The notes: generated by a model from the sequence alone, not told the origin. A stretch of 63,344 bases of DNA from Belliella filtrata (GCF_022549775.1 NZ_JAKZGP010000024.1:1-63344); one strand, 5' to 3'. Counted from the first letter of the stretch, positions 47,101 through 57,599 are shown. Translations and numbers: made by a program.

Positions 47101-50100
47101 CTATCTAACCAAAAGGAAGCTACCAGCTGTTTGTCCTGTTTTTGGATCACCATTCAATACATAATTGTATGTCAAAACAAATGTATAAGTACCATTTGGT
47201 GCATCCTTTTGGCTAATTTGACCATCCCAGCCAGTGCTTCCACTGTAAACAAGCTCTCCCCATCTACTATATATCAAGAGATCAAATGAAAGCTCACAAT
47301 TGGAAATACCTTCAAGTAATCCATCCCTAGGGTCAAATCCAGTAGGAACCCTTACTATAGGATCGGCTTCGATCATTTCTCCATTGCCATATCCAATGCA
47401 CCCTTGACCATCATATACAGTGACATCATATTCACCCCTAGGAATGTCCTGAATCTGCTCACCATTAGAATCATCCCAGCTCCATGAATAGCGGAAGGGT
47501 TCAACTCCTCCCATTGGAATAGCTAACAATACCCCATTAGACGCTCCTGGACATGCATATTTCTCAATTCTAACATCTATCATCAATGGATCAGGAGACC
47601 CTACCATAAATTCTATTGGCATAACACAACCTTGTGCATCTACAACCTCTAATTCGTACAATCTTCCCTCCAATTCTTCTAAAAGAATCATATGATCACT
47701 TCGCATCTGATGTGGATGATTGATAGTGTAAGGTAATGTACCTCCTGATATTTCTATCACAGCTTCTCCATCACTTCTTCCATAGCAGCTGGTCTCTGTG
47801 ATTGAAATATCTAATATGTCCAAAACTTCAGGTTCTGTAATTTCAATGCCTTGAATAAACCTTTCACATCCACTCTGATCAGTTACTCTCACTTCATAAA
47901 TACCTGCTGACAAACCAGTAGCATGGCTTGAGCTCATGCTACTATTATGAATCCATTCAAATTGATATGGAGCTTGCCCTCCCTCTACTTCTAAGGTAAT
48001 TTCACCTGTACTTTCTCCGAAGCATGTAACATGTGAAATATCATCTATAGTGACTAAAAACAATTGTCCGATGCTGACCTCAAGGGTTTCTGAAATCCCC
48101 TCACAATCATCATTGACCAAACTATACTCACGATACCACAATAAACCTTGTGAATTTTCTTCTATCCAATTGATTTGGATTTCTGTTCCTTGATTTGAAT
48201 CAACAAACTCCCCATTGGTAACAAACCATTCATACCCTCTACCATTTATAGGATTTGATACGGAATATGTATGTGCTGTAATTCCATCATAGCAAATATC
48301 ATCTGGTCCAAGTACCGTTCCTGAATCAATTTGATTATTGATCCTTACTGCAAACTCTATTAAGTTACCTGGACATCCTTCAAGATTGTATGCACGAGCG
48401 GAAAGTTTTGCAGCTGCGTTAGCCGCTCCCCAAAGCACAGTGGCTTTATTGTCAGTTTCATCTACGATTTCACCTCCTTCAACTTCCCATTCAATTTTTG
48501 AAATCTCTTTATCAATAAAAAATTCATATTCAATCTCTTCTATATCTGGACACACACTTGAAGGACCAGAAATCTCTCCATCAAAACCCTCTACCCTCAC
48601 TTCGAACCTAATTTCCTCTTGTCCATCACAGCTTTCAGGACTTAAAGATGCAATTACTAAGACTTCATACACTCCTTCTGCTGTGAAGGTATGGCTCACT
48701 TCTTGCCCTTCTATTTGGGCTGATCCATCTCCAAAATCCCAAACAAAGTATTCAAACATCTCATTTTCTGGAACAATTTTCCACAACCCTTCATAATCCA
48801 AACATGCCACTTGCTCTCCCTCTACTTCAAAGCCATAGTCAGCACTTACTTCAAAGTTCAAATTATCCAAACTTGCACCTACAGCATAGCCATATGATTC
48901 CATTTCACCGAAACCATATACATAGCCGATAAACCCATCTTCATTTGCCAACCTGTGCACACCTTGATTTATACCGACTTGCGCATATGAAAAGTTTGGA
49001 TTGTTAGGAAATGGTGAGAATTGTCCACCTATGGCTTGACCATCAAGAAAAGTCTTCCCAACTGATCCATTGGCCACAATGATATTCACATAATGCGCAG
49101 TGATCGCAGGTAGATTGATTGCATTGAAGGTCACCTGCTTAAGCAGCTGCTGATTTGGACTGTAAGTGAGCATAAATGGATCTCCCATACCTGATTGATT
49201 TCCAGGGAGGTTACAATCCATGCTCTTCGCAAAACTCGTAACAGAAATAGGCTTATTACCAGAAATAGAGGCTGTTTCTGTATGTGTAAAGTTCCTAGAA
49301 AAAAACTCACCAGCCCCAATGGTTCCTACCACGGTTCCGTTGATCGCAATTTCTGTGTTCGCTTCAGAAGCAATAATTTTCAATAACTCACCAGATGTCC
49401 TTCCAGTAAAAGGTACATGCAAAAATTCAGATCCCCAAGTATTCACAGGATACGATTGTTGGTAAAGGTGATCACCAGCAAGTCCGCAATTTCCAATGCA
49501 AGTATATTTGTTTCCTTCAAATACTGCAATATTTTTACAATCATTCGCATTGGCCCCTACGACCCTTACCCTGGATCCAGTCAAATCAGCATTAGCTTTC
49601 AATTGATAAGATTGACCAGCATTTAAGGTGATTTCAAACGGTACCCCTTGTATTTGGCCAGAATTTGTGTTTGCAGTAGTAACTATTTCTATTCTTGTAT
49701 TGTCCTCTATTGCCACCACCAGCATGGTTGACTCATAATTATCTATTACTGATCCAACAAGATTTGGGTAGTTTGGATTTGTAATTGGTGTGGTGCTTAC
49801 TTCAAAGTATGAGGTAATGATATAGTCTTTCCCCAATGCATTGGCTGGCAAAACTACCGTACCATCAGCACTTCTGATTCGCTCATTGAATGCGTAAACA
49901 GAGATTTTTCCAGAAGATTGTATAAATACTCCTTTACTTTCAACAACCCCTGATGTTCGATGTAAAATATCTAAATTGGTAATTCTATGAGTAAACTGTT
50001 GACCTGCCTGCAAATTGAAATTCACAGTATTTCCACCATAAACTATAATTCCCTCAGTATCCTCTGCAGCGGTGATTACTATTATTCCTAAATCTTGTGC

Positions 50101-50235
50101 ACCTCCTGCGCCATGATTCTCCATGAATCCTACCCAAAATTCTTTCCCTACAGTACTAATCTGAGCATGGCAATAATTAGAAAGCGCCAAAAAATAAAAT
50201 ATTGAAATAAGAATTATGTTTCTATAGGATGTCAT
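47101..50235 (-). CDS. Giant secreted protein: IgGFc-binding-type N-terminus, PKD and SprB-type repeats, CHU_C tail (T9SS type B)
   Basis: The start is taken at the internal ATG (50233-50235, MTSYRNIILISIFYF...), because the longer frame puts a charged leader before the signal peptide. About 1044 residues follow: an IgGFc-binding-like region beginning KEFWVGFMENHG (to about 400), PKD-type sections (DFGDGSAQIEG), several SprB-like repeats ('VTCFGESTGEITLEVEGGQ', 'CYGRSDGEAVIEISGGTLPY'), and a C-terminal CHU_C/gliding-motility-type domain ending 'PNGTYTFVLTYNYV' with the segment after it. This tail is the T9SS type B signal. It is probably secreted and attached to the surface, where it could act as an adhesin. 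Gliding function is not shown by the sequence. Confidence 0.85.
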   Translation of the reverse strand: MTSYRNIILISIFYFLALSNYCHAQISTVGKEFWVGFMENHGAGGAQDLGIIVITAAEDTEGIIVYGGNTVNFNLQAGQQFTHRITNLDILHRTSGVVESKGVFIQSSGKISVYAFNERIRSADGTVVLPANALGKDYIITSYFEVSTTPITNPNYPNLVGSVIDNYESTMLVVAIEDNTRIEIVTTANTNSGQIQGVPFEITLNAGQSYQLKANADLTGSRVRVVGANANDCKNIAVFEGNKYTCIGNCGLAGDHLYQQSYPVNTWGSEFLHVPFTGRTSGELLKIIASEANTEIAINGTVVGTIGAGEFFSRNFTHTETASISGNKPISVTSFAKSMDCNLPGNQSGMGDPFMLTYSPNQQLLKQVTFNAINLPAITAHYVNIIVANGSVGKTFLDGQAIGGQFSPFPNNPNFSYAQVGINQGVHRLANEDGFIGYVYGFGEMESYGYAVGASLDNLNFEVSADYGFEVEGEQVACLDYEGLWKIVPENEMFEYFVWDFGDGSAQIEGQEVSHTFTAEGVYEVLVIASLSPESCDGQEEIRFEVRVEGFDGEISGPSSVCPDIEEIEYEFFIDKEISKIEWEVEGGEIVDETDNKATVLWGAANAAAKLSARAYNLEGCPGNLIEFAVRINNQIDSGTVLGPDDICYDGITAHTYSVSNPINGRGYEWFVTNGEFVDSNQGTEIQINWIEENSQGLLWYREYSLVNDDCEGISETLEVSIGQLFLVTIDDISHVTCFGESTGEITLEVEGGQAPYQFEWIHNSSMSSSHATGLSAGIYEVRVTDQSGCERFIQGIEITEPEVLDILDISITETSCYGRSDGEAVIEISGGTLPYTINHPHQMRSDHMILLEELEGRLYELEVVDAQGCVMPIEFMVGSPDPLMIDVRIEKYACPGASNGVLLAIPMGGVEPFRYSWSWDDSNGEQIQDIPRGEYDVTVYDGQGCIGYGNGEMIEADPIVRVPTGFDPRDGLLEGISNCELSFDLLIYSRWGELVYSGSTGWDGQISQKDAPNGTYTFVLTYNYVLNGDPKTGQTAGSFLLVR

Positions 50236-50509
50236 TAATTTTGAGCGCTTAATTATTTCATTTTCAAAATATAAGGCATTATTAAACATTAATCTAATCT
50301 TCTAATGCAAAAAAATTGAATTTGCGGAAATCACTAATATTTTTCTTTGAATAGAAAAATGCTAAATTTGATCAAGTGAATATTTGAATTTAGCCATTTG
50401 TCTGAATTTACCTTATTTGTAGAAACTGGCTAAATTACATTTTAATATGGTCTGAGTATTTGTATCGATTATCATTAAATTATTAGGTACTCAATTTTAG
50501 GTCAATAAT

Positions 50510-50935
50510 TTGATAAAAGACACGTTAATTAACTCAAGCCACAATGTTCCAGCATTTGTATCAAAAAATTTAGATCCGCAAAAAGTGCCTTACAAAGAAC
50601 GAGATATAGAGAAAAAGTATTTTTCCATAGGGGAAGTTGCCGCAATGTTTAAAGTTGCACCATCCTTGATAAGGTATTGGGAGGGTGAATTTGAGATGAT
50701 CAATCCCAAAAAAGATAGAAAAGGCAACAGGAGATTTACCAAAGAAGATATAGAAAAAATCAGGTACATCTACCAGCTTGTCAAAGTAAAAGGATTCACC
50801 TTGCAAGGAGCTCAAGAAGTGATCAAAAAGGATCAAACTAAAGTTTTTGATAAAGTACAGATGATTGACAAACTTCATCAAATCAAGAAATTTTTAGTAA
50901 ATATTAGGGACACCATGCATGTCAAACCCGATTGA
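50510..50935 (+). CDS. MerR-family transcriptional regulator
   Basis: The 141-residue protein has a winged-helix MerR DNA-binding region: 'YFSIGEVAAMFKVAPSLIRY', WEGEF and later NRRFTKEDIEKIR. The C-terminal part is short and has no obvious effector or metal-binding Cys. The assigned start is TTG (50510); the first plausible conserved residues begin about 30 codons later, so the exact start is uncertain. Its stop overlaps the dprA start by 17 bp, so the two were once a coupled pair. Confidence 0.82.
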   Translation: MIKDTLINSSHNVPAFVSKNLDPQKVPYKERDIEKKYFSIGEVAAMFKVAPSLIRYWEGEFEMINPKKDRKGNRRFTKEDIEKIRYIYQLVKVKGFTLQGAQEVIKKDQTKVFDKVQMIDKLHQIKKFLVNIRDTMHVKPD

Positions 50936-51861
50936 AAATTTAAAGTATGACCTGGCATTAAGCCTAGTACCGAAAATCGGATCGGCTGTTTTTATGAGCA
51001 TTCTTGCGCATGCAGGGAGTACCAAAGGGTTTCTAGACCTCACGAAGTGTAAAGCTTCAAAAATCAGCCGCATCAGTTCTTCCATAATGGAGATCAGAAG
51101 GCAGTTTGAGAATAACTTACCCAAGCTGATCAAATCATCAATCAATGTATCAAGAAGGATATAGAAATAACTTCCTTCTCAAGTGGAGATTATCCACTTA
51201 GGCTTAAAAACGTTGACGACTTTACTCTTATCATTTATAAGAAAGGCAAATGCGACCTTAACCCTATCCGAACTATTGGCATTGTAGGTACGAGGAGTAG
51301 TATGGATTACGGAAAATCAGCTACAAGAAAGATTATTGAAGACATGGCTCCATATAAACCCACCATCATCTGTGGTCTAGCTTATGGAATTGATATCCAA
51401 GCACTCATAACCATACTTCAATATGATCTGCAAACGATAGCATTTATGGGCTCATCTGTAGACAAAATATATCCATCTGCACATGCAAGTGTTGCAAAAG
51501 ACATGTGTTTTACTGGAGGGCTGGCAAGTGAATACCTACCGGGATCTACCATGCACCAAATAACTTCCCTCAAAGAAATCGATTAATTGCCATACTGTCT
51601 GATGCTATTGTGGTGGTAGAGGTTGCCATCAAAGGAGGAGCCTTGATTACAGCTGAAATAGCTTATGGGTACAACAAAAAAGTATTTGCTATACCAGGCA
51701 ACCTCCAATCTCCACATAGTGAAGGGTGTAATAAATTAATCAGCAAAATGAAGGCCAGTAGCTATACGGGAGTTACTGATATAACGGAAGCACTTTTATG
51801 GTCAAAAGAAGATCTACAGACTAGTAAATTCAATAAAGAAAAGGCTGCTACTTTTTCGTAA
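50919..51861 (+). pseudogene. dprA: dprA, broken by two frameshifts and C-terminally truncated
   Basis: Three reading frames together spell a DprA (DNA-processing protein for natural transformation). Frame 1 (50919-about 51130) is the N-terminal helix-hairpin-helix part; frame 2 (about 51115-51555) holds IGIVGTRSSMDYGK, CGLAYGIDIQA and GSSVDKIYPSAH of the Rossmann fold; frame 3 (about 51553-51861) holds PNNFPQRNRLIAILSDAIV and 'KGGALITAEIAYGYNKKVFA' followed by PGN. Frame 2 lacks the usual His of the DIAAH block (here DIQAL). After 'DITEALLW' the frame stops in a terminator, so the C-terminal winged-helix domain is missing. Breaks lie near 51115-51160 and 51550-51555. Sequencing error cannot be excluded for the shifts, but the truncation and the His loss argue for decay. 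Confidence 0.85.
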
Positions 51862-51872
51862 CAGCCTTTTTC
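51838..51872. terminator. Bidirectional terminator between dprA remnant and ffh
   Basis: GAAAAGGCTG...TAC and GTA...CAGCCTTTTTC form a near-perfect stem with A- and T-rich flanks, usable from both sides. The dprA remnant's stop codon lies inside it. Confidence 0.85.
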
Positions 51873-51899
51873 TCTTGTAAAATAAAATTGCTAAATAGC

Positions 51900-53237
51900 T
51901 TACCTTCTACCCATCTTAGGCATGATGTTACCCAATGCCTTTTGTGCTCCTCCCATTTTATTCATTTGTTTCATTAGCTTTCGCATATCTCCAAATTGTT
52001 TCAAAAGGTTGTTGACTTCAGTGATAGATCTACCACTTCCATTTGCCAATCTTTTTCTACGGCTTCCATCAATTACATCGGGATTTTCACGCTCAAAAGG
52101 AGTCATACTTCTGATGATCGCTTCTATTGGTTTGAATGAATCATCATCAATATCTAATCCCTTCATGGCTTTGCCCATACCAGGAATCATCCCCATAAGA
52201 TCTTTGATATTTCCCATCTTTTTAATCTGCTCAAGTTGAGAGAGAAAATCATCAAAATTGAACTGATTTTTGCGGATTTTAGCGTTGATTCTTTTGGCTT
52301 CATCTTCATCAAATGTCTGCTGTGCACGCTCCACCAATGAGATCACATCACCCATTCCGAGAATCCTCTGTGCCATCCTGTCTGGGTGAAACACATCCAA
52401 ATTCTCCATTTTTTCTCCTGTGGAGATAAACTTGATTGGCTTGTTGACAACGTGACGTATGGAGATCGCAGCACCACCTCTTGTATCACCATCTAACTTC
52501 GTCAATACAACTCCATCAAAATTCAATCTCTCATCAAAAGTTTTTGCAGTATTGACAGCATCTTGACCAGTCATGGAATCTACTACAAACAAAGTCTCTG
52601 AAGGATTCAAAGCTTTTTTCAAAGCTTCAATTTCATTCATCATCTGCTCATCCACTGCTAGTCGACCAGCTGTATCGACGATTACGGTCTTTTTACCAGT
52701 CTTCTTGGCATAAGCTATCGCATTGTCTGCAATCTGAAGTGCATTTTTATTTTCTGGCTCCGCATATACCTCTACACCGATCTGCTCACCCAATACTTTC
52801 AATTGGTCAATCGCAGCAGGACGGTAGATATCACAAGCTACAAGCAATACTTGACGGCCTTGTTTTTTCAGATAGCTGGCAAATTTCCCCGAAAAAGTGG
52901 TCTTACCAGAACCTTGCAAACCAGAAATCAAAACTACAGCTGGATCACCTTTGATGTTCACATCTACTTTCGTACCTCCCATCAATTTGGTCAACTCATC
53001 CTGAGTGATTTTGACCAACAATTGACCAGGTGATACTGATATCAATACATCTTTACCCAGCGCCTCTTCCTTGATCGTATCTGTGACTTCCTTGGCTACT
53101 TTATAGTTAACGTCAGCATCGATCAAAGCTCTTCTAATTTCCTTGACCGTAGTAGCTACGTTGATCTCCGTAATTTTTCCAGTACCCTTGAGGGTCTTAA
53201 AAGCTTTATCTAATTTTAAACTAAGATTATCAAACAT
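51900..53237 (-). CDS. ffh: Signal recognition particle protein Ffh
   Basis: The 445-residue GTPase targets nascent membrane and secreted proteins. The N and G domains contain GLQGSGKTTFSGK, the DTAGRLAVDE motif and TKLDGDTRGGAA; the C-terminal M domain is Met-rich and ends 'NIMPKMGRR'. The length is normal. It converges with the dprA remnant and diverges from the YfhO-like gene across 188 bp. The SRP RNA was not found in the window. Confidence 0.96.
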   Translation of the reverse strand: MFDNLSLKLDKAFKTLKGTGKITEINVATTVKEIRRALIDADVNYKVAKEVTDTIKEEALGKDVLISVSPGQLLVKITQDELTKLMGGTKVDVNIKGDPAVVLISGLQGSGKTTFSGKFASYLKKQGRQVLLVACDIYRPAAIDQLKVLGEQIGVEVYAEPENKNALQIADNAIAYAKKTGKKTVIVDTAGRLAVDEQMMNEIEALKKALNPSETLFVVDSMTGQDAVNTAKTFDERLNFDGVVLTKLDGDTRGGAAISIRHVVNKPIKFISTGEKMENLDVFHPDRMAQRILGMGDVISLVERAQQTFDEDEAKRINAKIRKNQFNFDDFLSQLEQIKKMGNIKDLMGMIPGMGKAMKGLDIDDDSFKPIEAIIRSMTPFERENPDVIDGSRRKRLANGSGRSITEVNNLLKQFGDMRKLMKQMNKMGGAQKALGNIMPKMGRR

Positions 53238-53425
53238 GCTGTCTATTCTATTTTGTGCAAAAATAGGAATTTATTTGTGAAAAGGGTAGACAGTTCCAAG
53301 CTTTTGAATGTCAGAATAAAAAGAGCAGTCCAACTGATTGCTTTTCAGTATATCTACATTTTTAGCCCAAACAATGCTTTTATTTGTTTATTTTGCAAAG
53401 ATTATCAGAAATGTAACAGAAAGAA

Positions 53426-55849
53426 ATGTCAAACAACCTGAAAAAAAATATTCTGCCTCACCTGATCAGCATAGCTGTATTTTATCTCATCACCCTTTTT
53501 TATTTTTCTCCAGCAGTATTTGAAGGGAAAATTATCTTTCAGAACGACATCCTCCAATGGGAAGGTGGTGCCAAAGAAATCCTAGATCATCGTGCACAAA
53601 CAGGAGAAGAAGCATTGTGGTCAAATAGCATGTTTGGTGGAATGCCAGCTTATCTTCTAAGCTTCGAAATCAGTGGAGACATAACGAATTTCATCACAAA
53701 AGTCTTAACCCTTGGACTCCCACATCCAATCAATGCGATTTTTTTCGGCATGGTCAGTATGTATATCCTGCTTTTGAGTTTCAAAGTTCGTCCTGAGTTT
53801 TCGATCATTGGTGCCATTGCATTTGCTTTCAATTCTTTCCATATCATCAGCATAGATGCGGGACACAATGCGAAAATCTGGGCTATTTGCTTAATTCCAC
53901 TTATTCTTGCAGGGATACACTTGGCATTTCACAACAAAAAACTCCTAGGTCTTGGAATTTTCACGCTTGGACTTTTGCTTCAGTTGAAATTCAATCATAT
54001 TCAAATTACCTATTATACTGTGATCATTGTAGTAGTTTATTTGATCGCAGTGCTTTATCAATACATAAAAGCCAAAGCTTTACCAGATTTTGCAAAAGTT
54101 GCAGCCATTCTGGTCTTAGGAACTGTTATCGCAGTGGGTGGCAACATCAGTAGATTTTTAAGTGTTTATGAATACGGTCAGTATTCGACAAGAGGACCTT
54201 CTAATTTGAATAATTCCACTGACGGAGCCAAGGGTTTGGACAAAGAGTATGCCTTCAATTGGTCGCAAGGAAAGGGAGAAACTTTGACGCTTCTGATTCC
54301 ATATTTCTATGGTGGTGGAAGCAGAGAAGCACTGGATAAGGATTCAAATACTGAAAAGGCACTAAGAGCAAATGGTGTTGACAATGCACAAATAAGAGGT
54401 TTTGTAGAAGGCGCACCTACCTATTGGGGAGATCAGCCTGGTACAGGTGGGCCTATCTATGGAGGAGCTATTATGATTTTCCTTTTTGTTCTTGGGCTGA
54501 TTTATGCACCAAAACATTATAAGTATGCATTCTTGAGTATAACTTTGATCTCTTTAATTCTTGCTTGGGGAAAAAACTTGGAATGGTTGAATTATGCAAT
54601 ATTTGATTACCTTCCTGGTTACAATAAATTCAGGGCTGTATCTATGGCATTATGTATAGCCTTATTTTCCATCCCTTTGCTCGGCACGTTAGGATTAGAA
54701 CAGCTTTTTACCAATCCATCAAATAACAAAACTATCAAAAATCTCCTCATTGCACTTGGTTGTACTGCGGGAGTAGCTTTACTCTTTACCTTGGTTGCTG
54801 GTATTTTTGGATTTCGTGCACCTGCGGACACAAATCTTCCGGATTGGCTTATCGGAGCCATTCAAGATGATCGTAAAGCTATGCTTAGGGGAAGTGCTTT
54901 CAAAAGTTTTATTTTCATCACCTTATCAGGCGCATTGATTTGGGCAGCATTGAAAGAGAAACTTGCTATACCTATAGTCGGACTAGGAATATCTTTATTG
55001 TTGACTTTGGACCTTTGGCTGATTAATAAGCGGTATTTGAATGCCGAAGCATTCGAATACAACCCTTCGGCTCAATTCTTTTCACCAAACCCAGCTGATA
55101 AGGTAATCCTCAAAGACCAAGGTTATTTCAGGGTTTTAAACTTAGCAAATCCGTTCAATGATGCCAGAACATCCTATTTCTTCAATAGTATTGGTGGATA
55201 CCATGGTGCAAAAATGCGCAGGTATCAGGAACTGATTGAAAACGTAATCAATCCAGAAATGAGCCAATTTATTCAGAAAGCTCAAGAAGGCAACTTTGAT
55301 TTTGAAAGTATTCCAGCACTCAACATGCTCAATACAAAATACATCATGGCTGGTCAATCTGAAAATGCTGTTTTTGAAAACCCAATGGCAAATGGTTATG
55401 CATGGATGCCACTCTCCATTAGAGATGTCTCCTCCAACAATGAGGAAATAAGCCTGATCAAAGGGCTCAATACACTTGCTGAAGCAACAATCAATTCAGC
55501 AGAATTTGGAAGTATAGCGGCTGGCTCTGGAGAAGTAAAACTGACACACCAAAGTCCAAACATTCTGCGCTATGAAGTAGATGCCGATAAAGGCGGATTG
55601 GTGGTATTTTCTGAAATTTACTACACTGCTGGCTGGAAAGCGTATGTAAATGATCAGGAAACTGATATCGTTCGCACCAATTATCTATTGAGAGGAATTG
55701 AAGTCCCTACTGGAAACAGTAAGGTAGAAATGCGTTTTGAACCGGATAGTTACTACAAGACCAAGCCTATCAATGTTGCTGCTCAATATATTTGGCTTTT
55801 GATTTTCATAGGAGGCATTGCATTGGAATTCAAAAAGAAAAAATCATGA
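53426..55849 (+). CDS. YfhO-family polytopic membrane protein
   Basis: The 807-residue protein has more than ten membrane spans in its first 560 residues and a C-terminal periplasmic part with 'YYTAGWKAYVNDQETDIVRT' and a final membrane span. This layout is that of YfhO/GT-C-type membrane proteins proposed to act in lipid-linked glycosyl transfer. The motif 'YEYGQYSTRGPSNLN' sits in a predicted extracytoplasmic loop. Its stop overlaps the start of the methyltransferase (ATGA), so it is the first gene of a four-gene glycan operon. The substrate is unknown. Confidence 0.87.
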   Translation: MSNNLKKNILPHLISIAVFYLITLFYFSPAVFEGKIIFQNDILQWEGGAKEILDHRAQTGEEALWSNSMFGGMPAYLLSFEISGDITNFITKVLTLGLPHPINAIFFGMVSMYILLLSFKVRPEFSIIGAIAFAFNSFHIISIDAGHNAKIWAICLIPLILAGIHLAFHNKKLLGLGIFTLGLLLQLKFNHIQITYYTVIIVVVYLIAVLYQYIKAKALPDFAKVAAILVLGTVIAVGGNISRFLSVYEYGQYSTRGPSNLNNSTDGAKGLDKEYAFNWSQGKGETLTLLIPYFYGGGSREALDKDSNTEKALRANGVDNAQIRGFVEGAPTYWGDQPGTGGPIYGGAIMIFLFVLGLIYAPKHYKYAFLSITLISLILAWGKNLEWLNYAIFDYLPGYNKFRAVSMALCIALFSIPLLGTLGLEQLFTNPSNNKTIKNLLIALGCTAGVALLFTLVAGIFGFRAPADTNLPDWLIGAIQDDRKAMLRGSAFKSFIFITLSGALIWAALKEKLAIPIVGLGISLLLTLDLWLINKRYLNAEAFEYNPSAQFFSPNPADKVILKDQGYFRVLNLANPFNDARTSYFFNSIGGYHGAKMRRYQELIENVINPEMSQFIQKAQEGNFDFESIPALNMLNTKYIMAGQSENAVFENPMANGYAWMPLSIRDVSSNNEEISLIKGLNTLAEATINSAEFGSIAAGSGEVKLTHQSPNILRYEVDADKGGLVVFSEIYYTAGWKAYVNDQETDIVRTNYLLRGIEVPTGNSKVEMRFEPDSYYKTKPINVAAQYIWLLIFIGGIALEFKKKKS

Positions 55850-56553
55850 GCACCAGTAAAGAAAAAGTAGAAGGCTTCTATGATCAATTTGCCGAGAAGC
55901 AAGAAAAAACCGGTGTCAATTCAAGACATCTGAGCATCATTCATAAACTAATAAAAGCTGGACTTCAACCACATCACGAAGTGCTCGAAGTTGGTTGCGG
56001 AATAGGTACAGTTAGTCAATTGATTGCCTCCAGGCTTAAGTCTGGACATGTGCTTTCGGTAGATATCAGCAAAATCAGTATAGAAAAAGCAAAAAAACTG
56101 TGGTCGACTCAAAAGAACCTCAATTTTGAAGTATCAGACATGTCTGACTTTGAAAAGAATGGCAAGTCTTTCGACTTCTTTGTTTTTCCTGATGTTTTGG
56201 AACATATCCCTGTAGATCAGCATGAAAATCTCTTTGCCAATATTGCGAAACATGCACATGAAAACTCAGTCATTTTCGTTCATATCCCCTCACCTAGGTT
56301 CCTAGAATGGATGATTAAAAATGAGCCTGAAAAACTTCAAGTTATAGATCAGCCACTAGATACTTCCAAGCTGATCGGTGTACTCCAACAATTCGGATTC
56401 TACTTGGAAGAAATGAAAACATACAGTGTTTTTTACGAAGAAAAAGATTACCAATATTTCATATTCAGAAAAAACAAAGCGATAGAAAAAACAACATTGA
56501 GGAAAAAAATGGATGTTTTACTCGAAAGATTAGCCATCAAGTTAAGTGTTTGA
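55846..56553 (+). CDS. Class I SAM-dependent methyltransferase
   Basis: The start is placed at the ATG overlapping the upstream stop (ATGA), giving MSTSKEKVEGFYDQFAEK. The 235-residue protein has the SAM motif EVLEVGCGIGTVS and the post-motif 'FPDVLEHIPVDQHENLF' typical of UbiE/Methyltransf_11-like enzymes. In this operon it likely methylates a sugar or a lipid-linked glycan intermediate; direct evidence is lacking. It is cytoplasmic. Confidence 0.88.
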   Translation: MSTSKEKVEGFYDQFAEKQEKTGVNSRHLSIIHKLIKAGLQPHHEVLEVGCGIGTVSQLIASRLKSGHVLSVDISKISIEKAKKLWSTQKNLNFEVSDMSDFEKNGKSFDFFVFPDVLEHIPVDQHENLFANIAKHAHENSVIFVHIPSPRFLEWMIKNEPEKLQVIDQPLDTSKLIGVLQQFGFYLEEMKTYSVFYEEKDYQYFIFRKNKAIEKTTLRKKMDVLLERLAIKLSV

Positions 56554-56570
56554 CAGAAAGATAAACCCTA

Positions 56571-57599
56571 ATGCTTTTATACATCTATCCAGTTGAAACT
56601 GCTTTCACCCAAAGAGATGTAGCAATGCTACATGATTCTTATAAGGTGAAATGTTTGAAATTCACTCAATCACCTGTTTTGTTGCCATTTTTTTTCCTTT
56701 TACAATTCTTTCAATTGCTGCTATTCTTACCATTTACCAACAAGTACTTGTGCTTTTTTGGGGGCTACCACAGCATATTACCTGTCTGGTTTGGCCAAAA
56801 GTTTGGAATCAAAACATATATCCAATCAGGTGGTACAGATGCTACCAATATGCCTGCAATACAATATGGAAACTTTAGAAAAAAATGGCTAAGAAAAGCC
56901 ACGGTCTATAGTTTTCAAAACTGCACTAAGATACTATCAGTAGCTGATTCTTTGGTTGGATATGATTATAAATACGATGAAAACATTCCCACCAAGCAAG
57001 GGCTTAAGAACCTTATTCCATCTCTTCAAACGCCAATTGAAGTGATTTATAATGGGTTTGATCATGAATTCTGGAAGGACTTAGGCCAAGAAAGAACTCC
57101 AAATTCATTTATTACCATCGCCAAAGGAATATCTCATCCTACAAGGGCACTGATCAAAGGAATTGACATGATCGAATTCCTAGCTGCTAGTTTTCCGGAC
57201 TGCAAATTCACCATCGTAGGTGATCAAAACTACCCAATCAAATCAAAAAATATCCACCTTATAGGAGAGCTAAATGCCGATTCTCTTAAGTTGGAACTTA
57301 ACAAACACCGATTTTACCTTCAACTTTCCATGTCTGAAGGATTTCCAAATGCCTTGGCAGAGGCCATGCTTTGTGGTTGTATACCCATAGGATCGGCAGT
57401 GGGTGATATACCAACAATCATTGGGGAAACAGGTCTCATACTACCCAAAAAAGATGTAAACTTGTTAAAATTTAAACTTAAGAATTTCTTGTCCATTGCT
57501 AATCAAAACCAGCTAAGATCATGTGCGAGAAACCGAATTGTTGACAATTTCACTTTTGAAAAAAGAAAACAAGCCTTACTAAAAGTATTGGCTGAATAA
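56571..57599 (+). CDS. GT4-family glycosyltransferase
   Basis: The 342-residue GT-B enzyme has the family's C-terminal nucleotide-sugar-binding segment SEGFPNALAEAMLCGCIPIG followed by GDIPTIIGETG, with the EX7E pattern Glu...Glu. An N-terminal hydrophobic patch (about 38-60) suggests membrane association. It would add a sugar in surface glycan synthesis. It starts 17 bp after the methyltransferase gene and precedes the flippase gene by 44 bp. Confidence 0.9.
   Translation: MLLYIYPVETAFTQRDVAMLHDSYKVKCLKFTQSPVLLPFFFLLQFFQLLLFLPFTNKYLCFFGGYHSILPVWFGQKFGIKTYIQSGGTDATNMPAIQYGNFRKKWLRKATVYSFQNCTKILSVADSLVGYDYKYDENIPTKQGLKNLIPSLQTPIEVIYNGFDHEFWKDLGQERTPNSFITIAKGISHPTRALIKGIDMIEFLAASFPDCKFTIVGDQNYPIKSKNIHLIGELNADSLKLELNKHRFYLQLSMSEGFPNALAEAMLCGCIPIGSAVGDIPTIIGETGLILPKKDVNLLKFKLKNFLSIANQNQLRSCARNRIVDNFTFEKRKQALLKVLAE

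Noticed and set aside
48338-48796. 152-codon plus-strand frame inside the giant secreted protein gene
   Set aside because: It lies antisense to PKD/SprB-type coding sequence, is Ser/Pro-rich as expected for a mirror frame, and has no own signals.
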